The notes beneath the pieces are model-generated. The model was given only the letters and a program-made list of their open reading frames with translations, searched no databases and had not been told where the DNA came from. The position numbers were made by a program, and so were the translations under genes. From NCBI GenBank assembly GCA_038246785.1, contig JBBRVP010000006.1:1-64000 (forward strand): a DNA stretch of 64,000 bases. The letters run 5' to 3'. Within the stretch, counting starts at the first letter, position 1. Each line of letters opens with the position of its first letter. This DNA is from JBBRVP01 sp038246785 (GTDB lineage: Bacteria > Actinomycetota > Actinomycetes > Jiangellales > Jiangellaceae). Shown in pieces: positions 8,408-18,011 of the stretch.

Positions 8408-9160
8408 GTGCCCGACCGCACGCGTCGCTCGGTGCGCACCGCCGTGGTGTGGGACCTGCTGTCCGCGGCGCTGGCCACCCGGGTCGCGGAGGTGGGCCGA
8501 CCCGCACTCGACGTCGTCGACGCGGGCGGTGGCACCGGCGGTTTCGCCGTGCCGCTGGCCGAGCAGGGCCACCGCGTCACCGTCGTCGACCCCAGCCCCG
8601 ACGCACTGGCGGCGCTCGAGCGCCGAGCCGCCGAGGTGGGCGTGCGGGAGCGTGTCCGGGCGGTCCAGGGCGACGTCGCCGGGCTGCTCGACGTCGTACC
8701 GGCCAGCAGCGCCGACGTCCTGCTCTGCCACGGGGTGCTCGAGCACGTCGACGACCCGGCGACGGCGCTGTCCGCCTGCCGCGCGGTGCTCCACCCCGGC
8801 GGCGGGGTGCTCAGCCTCCTCGTCGCCCAGCGGGCCGCCGCGGTGCTCGCCCGCGCCCTGGCCGGACGGCTCGACCAGGCCCGGCACGTCGTCGACGACC
8901 CCGCTGGTCGGTGGGGCGACAGCGACCCGATGCCGCGGCGGTTCGACGAGCCGGGGGTACGCACGCTGCTCGCCGCCGCTGCCCTGGAGGTCCGCGCGGT
9001 CGACGGAGTCCGCGTCCTCGCCGACCTCGTACCCGAGGCGCTCGTCGACGCCGAGCCCGGCGCCGCCGACGAGCTGCTCGCGCTCGAGCGCAGCCTCGCC
9101 GCCGACCCGACGTTCCGCGCGGTCGCGACCCAGCTGCACGTCCTCGCCGCCCGGGCCTGA
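8408..9160 (+). CDS. Class I SAM-dependent methyltransferase
   Basis: A 250-residue protein from GTG 8408, chosen for the AGGGAG site at 8395-8400; residues before it are repetitive and lack similarity. Motif I is VVDAGGGTGGFAVPLAE at about 32-48, the acidic strand-2 end is VVDPSPDALA, and DVLLCHGVLEHVDDP is the strand-4 region, all standard for SAM binding. The substrate is not predictable. It lies between the DnaE2-like polymerase and DinB, so it may be co-expressed with them, although a separate -10 box is present upstream. Confidence 0.82.
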   Translation: MPDRTRRSVRTAVVWDLLSAALATRVAEVGRPALDVVDAGGGTGGFAVPLAEQGHRVTVVDPSPDALAALERRAAEVGVRERVRAVQGDVAGLLDVVPASSADVLLCHGVLEHVDDPATALSACRAVLHPGGGVLSLLVAQRAAAVLARALAGRLDQARHVVDDPAGRWGDSDPMPRRFDEPGVRTLLAAAALEVRAVDGVRVLADLVPEALVDAEPGAADELLALERSLAADPTFRAVATQLHVLAARA

Positions 9161-9199
9161 CCCCGGGACCGGCCCCGGGACCGGCCCGCGTCGTCGGCG

Positions 9200-10414
9200 G
9201 TGCCAGCCGTGACGGCATCCGCCGCGCCGGATGACGGCTGCGGCGTCCTGCACGTCGACATGGACGCCTTCTACGCCTCCGTCGAGCTGCGCGAGCGCCC
9301 CGAGCTGCGCGGACGTCCGCTGGTGGTCGGTGGCGGGCAGCGCGGCGTCGTCCTCGCGGCCAGCTACGAGGCCCGTGCCTACGGTGTCCGGTCGGCGATG
9401 CCGATGACCCGGGCCCGCCGGTTGTGCCCGTACGTGGTCGTGCTGCCACCCCGCTTCGACCGCTACGCCCACGCGTCGGCCGGCGTCATGGAGCTCTTTC
9501 GCACGGTGACCCCCCTCGTCGAGCCGCTCTCGCTCGACGAGGCGTTTCTCGACGTGGCCGGCGCCCGCCGCCGGGTGGGTTCGCCACGGGCCGTGGCCGA
9601 GCTGCTCCGGGCCCGGGTCGTCGACGAGCAGGGCATCACCTGCTCGGTCGGCGTGGCGCCGAGCAAGCTGCTCGCCAAGCTCGCCTCCGCCGCCTGCAAG
9701 CCCGATGGGCTGCTCGTCGTGCCGCGGGCCGGCGTCGTGGCGTTCCTCCACCCGCTGCCGGTGGGGGCGCTGTGGGGAGTCGGCGAGCGCACCGAGGAAC
9801 GGCTGCACCGGTTGGGGCTGCGCACCGTCGGCGACATCGCCGCCACCTCCGAGGACACCTTGCGCCGGGCGCTCGGGCCGACCCTCGGGGCTTCCCTCGC
9901 GGCCCTGGCCTGGGGACACGACGAGCGCCGCGTCGTCGCTGCCGAGCCGGACCGGTCGGTGGGCCACCAGGAGACCTTCGCCCGCGACGTCGACGACCCG
10001 GCCGTCGTGCGCCGCGAGGTCCTGCGGTTGTCCGAACGCGCGGCGGCGCGACTGCGGGCACGCGGGCTGCAGGGGCGCACCGTCACCCTCACCGTCCGGT
10101 TCGCCGACTTCACGACGCTGAGCCGGTCCCGCACCCTGCGCGAGCCCACTGACGTGGGCCGGGAGATCTACGCCGTGGCCGGCGACCTCCTCGACGGACT
10201 CGGCCTCCAACGGGCCCGGCTCCGCCTGGTCGGCGTCCGGGTCGAGCGGCTCCTGCCCGTCGACGGCACTCCGCGTCAGCTCGCCCTCGACGAGCGTCCG
10301 TACGGCTGGCGTGACGCCGAGCAGGCCGTCGACCGTGCGGTCTCCCGCTTCGGCGCCGGAGCGGTTCGACCGGCCGTCCTCGTCCCGGAACCCGATGGGC
10401 TGCGCGCATCGTGA
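9200..10414 (+). CDS. dinB: DNA polymerase IV (Y family, DinB)
   Basis: A 404-residue Y-family translesion polymerase. Catalytic residues are visible in VLHVDMDAFYASVE (Asp at about 20) and SLDEAFLDVAG (D113, E114). The steric-gate region is FYASVE, and SVGVAPSKLLAKLAS plus the little-finger segment HQETFARDVDD follow. It copies across damaged bases at the cost of fidelity. A C-terminal beta-clamp motif is plausible in RQLALDERP (Q-L-A-L). GTG 9200 is used; GTG 9209 would also fit. It is preceded by a duplicated CCCCGGGACCGG segment in the 39-base gap after the methyltransferase. Co-location with an SOS box and DnaE2-like polymerase points to a damage-tolerance module. Confidence 0.93.
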   Translation: MPAVTASAAPDDGCGVLHVDMDAFYASVELRERPELRGRPLVVGGGQRGVVLAASYEARAYGVRSAMPMTRARRLCPYVVVLPPRFDRYAHASAGVMELFRTVTPLVEPLSLDEAFLDVAGARRRVGSPRAVAELLRARVVDEQGITCSVGVAPSKLLAKLASAACKPDGLLVVPRAGVVAFLHPLPVGALWGVGERTEERLHRLGLRTVGDIAATSEDTLRRALGPTLGASLAALAWGHDERRVVAAEPDRSVGHQETFARDVDDPAVVRREVLRLSERAAARLRARGLQGRTVTLTVRFADFTTLSRSRTLREPTDVGREIYAVAGDLLDGLGLQRARLRLVGVRVERLLPVDGTPRQLALDERPYGWRDAEQAVDRAVSRFGAGAVRPAVLVPEPDGLRAS

Positions 10415-10521
10415 AGCTCCTCGACCCGGTTCGACGTCGGTTGTCGCGGGCACGCCGTCCCTTTCCTGCCCACTTCACGGCACGGCGCCGTCCTCAGCTG
10501 GCTTCCAAGGCGCCGTTCCGG

Positions 10522-10550
10522 TTTCACCGCTCGACAACGGTGCATATCCT
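10522..10550 (+). promoter_or_regulatory. Candidate promoter of the DUF3040 gene
   Basis: TTTCAC (10522-10527) and TATCCT (10545-10550) are 17 bases apart and lie about 50 bases before the GTG at 10602. This is a reasonable housekeeping-sigma match. Confidence 0.5.
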
Positions 10551-10601
10551 TGGTGCACGGGCTGCCCCCAGCCACAGACCGATCCCGCCCCGGAGGGTCA
10601 C

Positions 10602-11006
10602 GTGCCTCTCTCCGACCACGAGCAGAGACTGCTCGAGCAGATGGAGCGGGCGCTCTACGCCGAGGACCCCAAGTTCGCGACCTCCATGCGCGGATCCGAT
10701 CTCCGCAGGCGCTACCGACGCCGGGCACTGCTGGCCGGTGTCGCCTTCGTCGTCGGGGTGGCGGGCCTCATGGCCGGCGCGGTGACGCAGGTGGTTCCGC
10801 TCGGCATCGCCGGCTTCCTCGTGATGCTCCTGTCCGCGTGGTACGCCGTGACGAGCTGGCGGCGCATCCCCGAGCCGGGCGAGCTCGGCATCACCACCGC
10901 GCAGCCAGGCGCCGTCCAGCCGGCCAAGCGGCCACGCAAGAAGGCCGGTTTCGTGGAGCGGGTCGAGGAGCGCTGGCGCCGCCGCCGCGACGACATGGGG
11001 CGCTGA
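10602..11006 (+). CDS. DUF3040 family membrane protein
   Basis: A 134-residue protein: MPLSDHEQRLLEQMERALYA at the N-terminus is the DUF3040 signature, followed by two adjacent membrane segments (about 44-64 and 67-86) and a basic C-terminal tail (ERWRRRRDDMGR). GTG 10602 is set by the CGGAGGG ribosome site. DUF3040 genes commonly stand just before the MoxR/DUF58/TgpA and mraZ genes in actinomycetes; the function is unknown. Here it converges on the TgpA gene, with only 39 bases between the stops. Confidence 0.88.
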   Translation: MPLSDHEQRLLEQMERALYAEDPKFATSMRGSDLRRRYRRRALLAGVAFVVGVAGLMAGAVTQVVPLGIAGFLVMLLSAWYAVTSWRRIPEPGELGITTAQPGAVQPAKRPRKKAGFVERVEERWRRRRDDMGR

Positions 11007-11045
11007 CCCCGGTCGGCCATAGAAAGGTTGCCCCGGCGCCGTACG

Positions 11046-13364
11046 TCAACGAGCGAACGGCAGCCGCTGGCGGACCCGGTAGCCCGCCATGGACGCCGCG
11101 TCCAGGGCCGACCCACCGAGCCCCACGATGCGGGCCAGCAGGTCCCGCCCGGCCACCGGCAGCAGGCGAGCCTGCCACCTGACCCGCTCCGGCTGGCGCG
11201 CCAGCAGAGCCTCCCGGACGACGGCGACGTCCTGACGCAGGTCGCCGACCTGCGTCGTGCTCGGGGCGTAGCGCGCGTGCTCGACGGCCGCGGCGATCCG
11301 CACGAGCGCGGCGCGGGCCGCCGTGGGCAGCCGAGCCTGCGAGCCGAGCGCCGCCGCAGTGCCGCGTGGCGTGCGGGCGGGGTCCCACGTCCCCCGCCCG
11401 TCGCGCACGGCGTCGCGCAGCTCCGCCCAGGCGACCTCGGCCTCAGCCACCGGGCTGCCGTCGGCGTGACGCCAGCGCCGACGCCGGGCCAGCATCCCGA
11501 GCGCCGGCGTGAGCGCCACCGCAAGCAGCACGGTCGCGGCCACCGCGATGCGGCCCCACGGCGTGCTGTCGACGGCCTGCACCTCTCCGCCGCTGCCGGT
11601 GCCGGCGTTGAGCCCGGCCTGCGGGATGACCGAGCGGCTGCGCGAAGACTCCGGTCCACTCGCTGCAGCGGAGGACACCCCGGTGGGCGCTCCCACCGGC
11701 GTCGTCCACGCCGGCGCGTTGCCGGTGCGGTTGGGTGGTGTGGGCTCGAAGCGCACCCAGCCGACGCCCTCGAAGTAGAGTTCGGGCCACGCGTGGGCGT
11801 CGTTGGCCCGGACGACCCACTCGCCGGTGGAGGCCTGCGTGCCGGGCAGGAAGCCGACGGCGACGCGGGCCGGGATGCCGAGCTGGCGGGCCATCAGGGC
11901 CATCGTCGCGGCGAACTGTTCGCAGTAGCCGGACTGGTCGGCCAGGAACGACGACAGCGCGGAGTCGCTGTTGCCGGCGCGACGCGCCGTGCTGTACGTG
12001 AACGTGTCGCGGAACCAGCCCTGCACGTCGACCGCGGCCTCGTACTTGCTCGCCGGATTCTTGCCGCGCAGCGCGTCCGCGAGGGCGCCGTCGATCACCC
12101 GACCCGTGTCGCGGGGGACCGCCAGGAGCGGGGCCAGGTCGCTGGGAGGGTCACCGGCCTGTTGCAGTGACTCCACGGTCGGAGTGAGCACCAGGCTGGT
12201 CGTGAGGTAGCGCTCCCCGGCGGTGCGCCGGTCACTGCCCACGACGTCGAGCGTGCCGCGGTCGTAACGCCAGTCGCCGCCGATGTCGATGGCCGTCGTC
12301 GGGTAGGTCAGCGGCAACCACCGCACGTCGAGGCTGTCCGAGATCTGGAACTGGGTCCGGGCCTCCGTGCGCGGCACCTCGTCGGTGAGGCCCGGTGCCT
12401 CGGGCAGCCCGTTGTCGACCCGCTGCTCCTCGGGAACGGCCCGCCGGGAGGCCTTCCACAGCCGCCCGTCGTAGTCGTCGAGGGCGACCAGCCGGATGTA
12501 CTCGGGGCGGTCGGCGTTGGTGCGGAAACGCAGGATCTCGACGTTGTCGGGGCGGACGAGGTCACGGCGCAGATCGACGATCGGGTTGTCGGTGCTGATC
12601 ACTCGACCGCCGGGGCCGCCGCCGCCGCCACTGCCGGTGCCGAAGACGCCCTCGGGGAGCGCGGGCAGCACCGCGGGCACGACGACGGCCAGCGCGATGA
12701 CCGCGGAGCCCACCCGCCGCCCCGTCGTCGTCAGCGCGGCCGTGTGCAGCACCGGTCCGCGCCGTTCGGTTCCGCCGACCGGGCGTCCCCAGCGTGCCAC
12801 CCGGCCGTGGCCCTCGGCGACGAGCAGCACGACGTAGCCGGCGGCGATGGGGATGAACAGGAACCAGGGCAGCCCGCCGCGGATGACCGCGGCCGGCACG
12901 GCGTACGCCGCCAGCAGCGGAAGGCCCGTCCACGGCACGAGCGGCCAGGTGACGGCAAGCGAATCGACGGCGACGGCCAGCGCGGCGATGCCGCCACAGG
13001 CGAGCACGACCAACCCCGGCTCTGCCGGCACCGGCGGGGCGTAGTGCGCCATCGCCGCGAAGCCGTCGCCGACCCGCTCACCGAGAGCGGCGAGGGCGCC
13101 CGGGGTCGGCAGCACCAGCCATGCCATCGCGTCGGGGACGGCGGAGAGCAGGAACGCCTCGAGCAGCACGATGAGTTGTCCCAGCGGCACCAGGATGCGG
13201 GGTACGGGGAGCCGGCGCAGGACCCAGCCGGTGCCCGCGACCAGCCCGATCGCCGCCCACGCCGGCACCAGCCACGGCTGCGTCGCGAACACCGGCCAGA
13301 GGGTGAGCGCAGCCAGGGCGGTGGCCATCGCGGCGGCAACCGTCATGCGCACCGGAGCACTCAT
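11046..13364 (-). CDS. TgpA-like transmembrane transglutaminase
   Basis: A 772-residue protein. The first about 230 residues hold five or six membrane helices, followed by an extracytoplasmic region and a transglutaminase core with QSGYCEQFAATMALMARQLG (catalytic Cys481) and NDAHAWPELYFEG (His-Asp partners). A further membrane helix near 600 precedes a cytoplasmic C-terminal domain. TgpA-family proteins occur with MoxR ATPases and DUF58 proteins; their substrate in actinobacteria is not established, but an envelope role is likely. It is the last gene of a three-gene operon; its start overlaps the DUF58 stop by four bases (ATGA). The start is chosen at this overlap rather than 63 codons upstream. 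Confidence 0.88.
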   Translation of the reverse strand: MSAPVRMTVAAAMATALAALTLWPVFATQPWLVPAWAAIGLVAGTGWVLRRLPVPRILVPLGQLIVLLEAFLLSAVPDAMAWLVLPTPGALAALGERVGDGFAAMAHYAPPVPAEPGLVVLACGGIAALAVAVDSLAVTWPLVPWTGLPLLAAYAVPAAVIRGGLPWFLFIPIAAGYVVLLVAEGHGRVARWGRPVGGTERRGPVLHTAALTTTGRRVGSAVIALAVVVPAVLPALPEGVFGTGSGGGGGPGGRVISTDNPIVDLRRDLVRPDNVEILRFRTNADRPEYIRLVALDDYDGRLWKASRRAVPEEQRVDNGLPEAPGLTDEVPRTEARTQFQISDSLDVRWLPLTYPTTAIDIGGDWRYDRGTLDVVGSDRRTAGERYLTTSLVLTPTVESLQQAGDPPSDLAPLLAVPRDTGRVIDGALADALRGKNPASKYEAAVDVQGWFRDTFTYSTARRAGNSDSALSSFLADQSGYCEQFAATMALMARQLGIPARVAVGFLPGTQASTGEWVVRANDAHAWPELYFEGVGWVRFEPTPPNRTGNAPAWTTPVGAPTGVSSAAASGPESSRSRSVIPQAGLNAGTGSGGEVQAVDSTPWGRIAVAATVLLAVALTPALGMLARRRRWRHADGSPVAEAEVAWAELRDAVRDGRGTWDPARTPRGTAAALGSQARLPTAARAALVRIAAAVEHARYAPSTTQVGDLRQDVAVVREALLARQPERVRWQARLLPVAGRDLLARIVGLGGSALDAASMAGYRVRQRLPFAR

Positions 13365-14734
13365 GCCGCGCCCTCCGCGGCTGCCCGTCCCGCTGCCGCG
13401 CCCGCTACCGCCGCGCCAGGTGGCTGCCTGCCCGATGCCGCGGCCCCTGCCGCGACGCCGACCGGCTGGCGGGTGGAGCCGGCGCTGGAGGGCCCGACCT
13501 GCTGCCACACGGCGGCGACCGGATCGCCGCTGTGCGCCGTCACGACCCGCCAACCGGCCTGACGCAGCGTGTGGACCGCCCGCTCGAAGCGCGCCTGGGA
13601 GGCGGCGTTGCGGCGCCCCCAGGTGGCGGTCTCGAGGACGACCGCCACCGCCAGACCGGTGCCGTGGCTCAGCCGGGCCACGAGCGCTGCCTCGGCGGAG
13701 TCGACGTCACCGATCACGGCGATCAGCAGTCCGGGTGAGCCCCCGATGCCGGCGAGCAGCCGCGGATAGCGGCCGACCGAGGCGTCCTGGGTGGGTTCGA
13801 CGACAGCGAGCGCGTCAAGGAGCAGCGCGTCGCCCGCACCCGGACCAGCGGCCGCGTCGTGCCACATCGCGCCGGCGGTGCCGCCCTCGTCGGTCACCAG
13901 GCGGACGGCGTAGCCGCGCTGCAGCTGGTGCAGTGCGATCGAGGCTGTCGCGGACACCGCCCATTCGAACGACGAGCTCGTGCCCGAACCGACGTGGCCG
14001 GCGGCACGCGTGTCGAGCAGGACGGTGCAGCGGCTCTGCCACGGCTGCTCCTCGCGCCGGACCATGAGCCGGTCGTGGTGGGCGGTGGCTCGCCAGTGCA
14101 CGCGGCGCAGGTCGTCGCCGTCGCGGTACTCGCGGATGGTGGCGTCCTCGTCGCCGGCCGCCGCGACCGACCGCGGTCGGTGCTCTCCACTGCCACTCCA
14201 CTCCCCGCGCAGCCGCAGCGCGGGCAGCGCCACCACCTGCGGGGTGACGACGATGACGTCGGTCGAGCGGAACGCACGCGTGATCTCGACCAGGCCGAAC
14301 GGGTCGGTGAGGCGCAGCGACAACGGTCCCAGCTCGTAGACCCCCCGCGTCTCACACCGGACCGCGTAGTCGAGGTCACGGGTCCACCGGGCGGGGATCC
14401 GGTCGAGGACGAAGCGGGGGCGGGCTCCCAGCACGTACGGCACGCGGTCCTCGACCAGCAGCAGCCCCGTCGGCAACCGTGAGAGGTTGGACAGCACCAG
14501 CTGCACCGTCGTCGGCTGGCCGACCGGCACCCGCGGCGGCTCGACGAGGCGTTCGACCGAGAGCCGGTAGCGCGCACGCAGCACGGCGGCCAACGACACG
14601 AGCGGAAGGGCCAGCAGGAAGACACCGACCCGGAGCAGGTCGCCCTGTCCGAGGATCAGGGCGCTGAGGCTCGCGGCCAAGCCGGCGGCGAGGAACGCCC
14701 GACCGCGCACCGTGAGCGCCGACAGCCTCCGCAC
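13361..14734 (-). CDS. DUF58 domain protein (MoxR partner)
   Basis: A 457-residue protein with two N-terminal membrane helices (about 10-55), a beta-rich middle section, and the DUF58 core: EYRDGDDLRRVHWRATAHHD at about 205-225, followed by CTVLLDTRA, a strand resembling the von Willebrand A fold. The final about 40 residues are Ala/Gly-rich. DUF58 proteins are encoded beside MoxR AAA+ ATPases and are thought to work with them in assembling or maturing envelope proteins. The gene starts two bases after the MoxR stop and overlaps TgpA by four, so the three are probably translated together. Confidence 0.87.
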   Translation of the reverse strand: MRRLSALTVRGRAFLAAGLAASLSALILGQGDLLRVGVFLLALPLVSLAAVLRARYRLSVERLVEPPRVPVGQPTTVQLVLSNLSRLPTGLLLVEDRVPYVLGARPRFVLDRIPARWTRDLDYAVRCETRGVYELGPLSLRLTDPFGLVEITRAFRSTDVIVVTPQVVALPALRLRGEWSGSGEHRPRSVAAAGDEDATIREYRDGDDLRRVHWRATAHHDRLMVRREEQPWQSRCTVLLDTRAAGHVGSGTSSSFEWAVSATASIALHQLQRGYAVRLVTDEGGTAGAMWHDAAAGPGAGDALLLDALAVVEPTQDASVGRYPRLLAGIGGSPGLLIAVIGDVDSAEAALVARLSHGTGLAVAVVLETATWGRRNAASQARFERAVHTLRQAGWRVVTAHSGDPVAAVWQQVGPSSAGSTRQPVGVAAGAAASGRQPPGAAVAGAAAGRAAAEGAA

Positions 14735-14736
14735 CG

Positions 14737-15813
<1,077 letters not shown>

Positions 15814-15849
15814 TCCCAGTCGTCGGCGTCGTCGGCGGTGGCGGCGGCC

Positions 15850-15873
15850 GTCCCCGGCGAACGCGCCGGGGAC
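15850..15873. repeat. 10-bp perfect inverted repeat with 4-base loop
   Basis: GTCCCCGGCG (15850-15859) and CGCCGGGGAC (15864-15873) are separated by AACG. It lies 37 bases upstream of the MoxR start in the divergent MoxR/mraZ gap, so it could be a leader hairpin or a binding site. No U-tract follows on either strand. Confidence 0.7.
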
Positions 15874-16098
15874 CGCGGTTCGTTCCGCGCGACCCGTCGC
15901 ACCGTACGGGCTCAGCCGTGCCGAGCACCTCGTCGCATCCTCGCACCCGTGGGGCGCGTTCGTCGCGCGGGGACGTCGGTGGCCGCGCCCGCCCCGCGCG
16001 GCCTCTGGTCAGGCCGGCCCCGGGGGCAAGGCGGTTGACCCGTCACCGCCCGGTCCCGGCCGCGTGGAGGGGGTGGGGCGACGCGCGGGCTGCAGAGG

Positions 16099-16138
16099 TT
16101 GACGGGGGGGTGAAGTGGGGTAGAGTGGCGCGCAGTGG
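16099..16138 (+). promoter_or_regulatory. mraZ promoter with MraZ operator (three AGTGG repeats)
   Basis: TTGACG (16099-16104) and TAGAGT (16121-16126) are 16 bases apart. AGTGG occurs at 16114, 16124 and 16134, exactly one helical turn apart, overlapping and following the -10. Direct pentamer repeats with 10-base period ahead of mraZ are the known MraZ binding site in other bacteria, so autoregulation of the dcw cluster is expected. The remaining upstream part of the gap (15874-16098) shows nothing else I can support. Confidence 0.8.
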
Positions 16139-16168
16139 AGGAGGCGTCCTTCACCGGGAGGTGGCGCC

Positions 16169-16597
16169 GTGTTCCTCGGCACCTACACCCCGCGGCTGGA
16201 CGACAAGGGCCGGCTGTTCCTGCCGGCCAAGTACCGGGACGACCTCGCGGAGGGGCTCGTGATCACGAGGGGCCAGGAACGGTGCCTCGCCATCTGGACC
16301 ACCGCGGAGTTCGAGCGGATCACCGAACGGATGGCGGCAGCCCCGCCCACCCACAAGGCGGCCCGCGACTACGCCCGCATGTTCTTCGCCGGCGCCTACG
16401 ACCAGACGCCCGACAAGCAGGGCCGGGTGACGGTGCCGCCGCAGCTACGGGAGTACGCGTCGCTGGAGCGCGACTGCGTGGTCGCCGGGGTCAAGAACCG
16501 GCTCGAGCTGTGGGACGCGCAGGCGTGGGCCACCTACTTCGCCGAGCAGGAGCAGGCCTACGCCGAACTGAGCGAGGAGGTCCCGGGGATGTCTTGA
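16169..16597 (+). CDS. mraZ: MraZ, transcriptional regulator of the dcw cluster
   Basis: A 142-residue protein, the normal family length, with two AbrB-like SpoVT repeats: FLGTYTPRLDDKGRLFLPAKYRD (split) at about 2-24, and AYDQTPDKQGRVTVPPQLREYA at about 78-99, each with the D-x-K/Q-G-R core. MraZ binds the direct repeats before its own gene and represses the division cluster. GTG 16169 follows an AGGTGG segment. It stands at the head of the cluster, 31 bases after the last AGTGG repeat. Confidence 0.96.
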   Translation: MFLGTYTPRLDDKGRLFLPAKYRDDLAEGLVITRGQERCLAIWTTAEFERITERMAAAPPTHKAARDYARMFFAGAYDQTPDKQGRVTVPPQLREYASLERDCVVAGVKNRLELWDAQAWATYFAEQEQAYAELSEEVPGMS

Positions 16598-16869
16598 GCA
16601 ACCGTGTCGACGACCGGCCGTCCTCGCGATGGAACGCTCGGTCACCGACGACTGTGAGCCCGCCGTCCGCGCACCGGACGCGCGGTGAGGTCTCCCCCGC
16701 CCGACCGCCCCCTGACGCACCTTCCCCGGCGCCAGGCGGCTGCTTCTCCGCCCGACTTCCCGCCGGCCGGCCCCCCCGGGCCGGGCACGGCGAGGGCCTC
16801 CGGGCGAGGGGGACCTGACCGTGCGAGCGCTGCCGCAAACGCACGCACCACATCACCGGAAGGGTCGAG

Positions 16870-17049
16870 ATGCACGCGTCGGACGCGGCTGAGCTGCCGG
16901 AGCAGGACGCCACATCGGCGAGGGCCGCAGGCCCGCCGATGTCGGTGCGCCAGGAGCTCCGCCTGCGGGCGTACGCCGCCCTCGTCGCCTTCGGGCTGTC
17001 CGCCGCCGGCGCCCTCGTGCTGCGGGCCGTCCTGGGGCTGGCCGGCTGA
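16870..17049 (+). CDS. Small single-pass membrane protein between mraZ and rsmH
   Basis: A 59-residue frame from ATG 16870 to the TGA at 17047-17049. The N-terminal half is acidic and Ala-rich (MHASDAAELPEQDATSARAA); the C-terminal half is one hydrophobic helix at about 38-58 (AALVAFGLSAAGALVLRAVL) after a basic stretch (VRQELRLRAY), giving an N-in orientation. A GGAAGG site lies seven bases before the ATG. Its stop shares one base with the rsmH start (TGATG), which argues for coupled translation and a real gene. The 272 bases between mraZ and this gene show no other gene. No family is recognised. Confidence 0.65.
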   Translation: MHASDAAELPEQDATSARAAGPPMSVRQELRLRAYAALVAFGLSAAGALVLRAVLGLAG

Positions 17050-18011
17050 TGACCGCGGACCCGGCAGCGCGCCACGTGCCGGTGCTCCGGGAGCGCGTCG
17101 TGGCGCTGCTCGCACCCGCGCTCGAAGCGGCCGGCGCCGTCGTCGTCGACGCCACGATCGGTCTCGGCGGGCACGCCGAGGAGCTGCTGCGGCGCTGCCC
17201 GCACGCCCGCCTGCTGGGGCTCGACCGCGACCCACAGGCCCTGGAGCTCGCGGGCAAGCGGCTCTCCGTCCTCGCCGACCGCATGATGCTCGTGCACGCG
17301 GTCTACGACGAGATGCCCGCCGTGCTGGCCCGGCTGGGCGTCCCCGCCGTGCAGGGCGTGCTGTTCGACCTCGGGGTGAGCTCGTTGCAGCTCGACGAGA
17401 CCCGGCGCGGGTTTGCCTACGCCAGCGACGCCCCGCTCGACATGCGCATGGACCAGACCCGGGGTCGCACGGCGGCCGACGTGCTCAACAGCTACGCAGC
17501 GGAGGACCTGGCTCGGGTCCTCCGCCGCTACGGCGAGGAGCGCTTCGCGCGGCGCATCGCCGACGCGGTCGTGCACGAGCGCCGCCGCGAGCCGTTCACC
17601 ACCAGCGCGCGGCTCGTCGGGCTGGTCCGCGACGCGGTACCCGCGCCGGCTCGGCGCAGCGGCGGCAATCCGGCCAAGCGCACGTTCCAGGCGCTGCGCA
17701 TGGAGGTCAACGACGAGCTGCCCGCCCTGCAGCGCGCGCTGCCGGCGGCGGTCGGCGCCCTCGCCGTGGGCGGCCGCATCGCCGTGCTGTCCTATCACTC
17801 GCTCGAGGACCGGCTGGTCAAGCAGGTGCTGGCCGAGGGGGCACGCGGCACCACCCCGCCGGGCCTGCCGGTGGAGCTGCCGGAGCACGCGCCGACGCTG
17901 CGCTTGCTCACGCGGGGAGCCGAGCGGGCCGCAGACGACGAGGTCGCACTGAACCCGAGAGCGGCCTCGGCGCGGCTGCGGGCCGCCGAACGCACGAGGG
18001 AGGCCGCGTGA
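17049..18011 (+). CDS. rsmH: 16S rRNA m4C1402 methyltransferase RsmH (MraW)
   Basis: A 320-residue protein with HVPVLRERVVALL at the N-terminus, the SAM motif VVDATIGLGGHAEELL at about 33-48, LLGLDRDPQAL, GVLFDLGVSSLQLDE, the family mark RRYGEERFARRIA, KRTFQALRMEVNDEL, and VLSYHSLEDRLVKQ near the C-terminus. It methylates N4 of C1402 in 16S rRNA together with RsmI. It starts one base inside the stop of the small membrane protein gene and overlaps the FtsL gene by four bases. Confidence 0.97.
   Translation: MTADPAARHVPVLRERVVALLAPALEAAGAVVVDATIGLGGHAEELLRRCPHARLLGLDRDPQALELAGKRLSVLADRMMLVHAVYDEMPAVLARLGVPAVQGVLFDLGVSSLQLDETRRGFAYASDAPLDMRMDQTRGRTAADVLNSYAAEDLARVLRRYGEERFARRIADAVVHERRREPFTTSARLVGLVRDAVPAPARRSGGNPAKRTFQALRMEVNDELPALQRALPAAVGALAVGGRIAVLSYHSLEDRLVKQVLAEGARGTTPPGLPVELPEHAPTLRLLTRGAERAADDEVALNPRAASARLRAAERTREAA

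Noticed and set aside
8150..10453. 767-codon minus-strand frame over the methyltransferase and dinB
   Set aside because: Antisense to two genes with intact catalytic motifs; composition is typical of a shadow frame.
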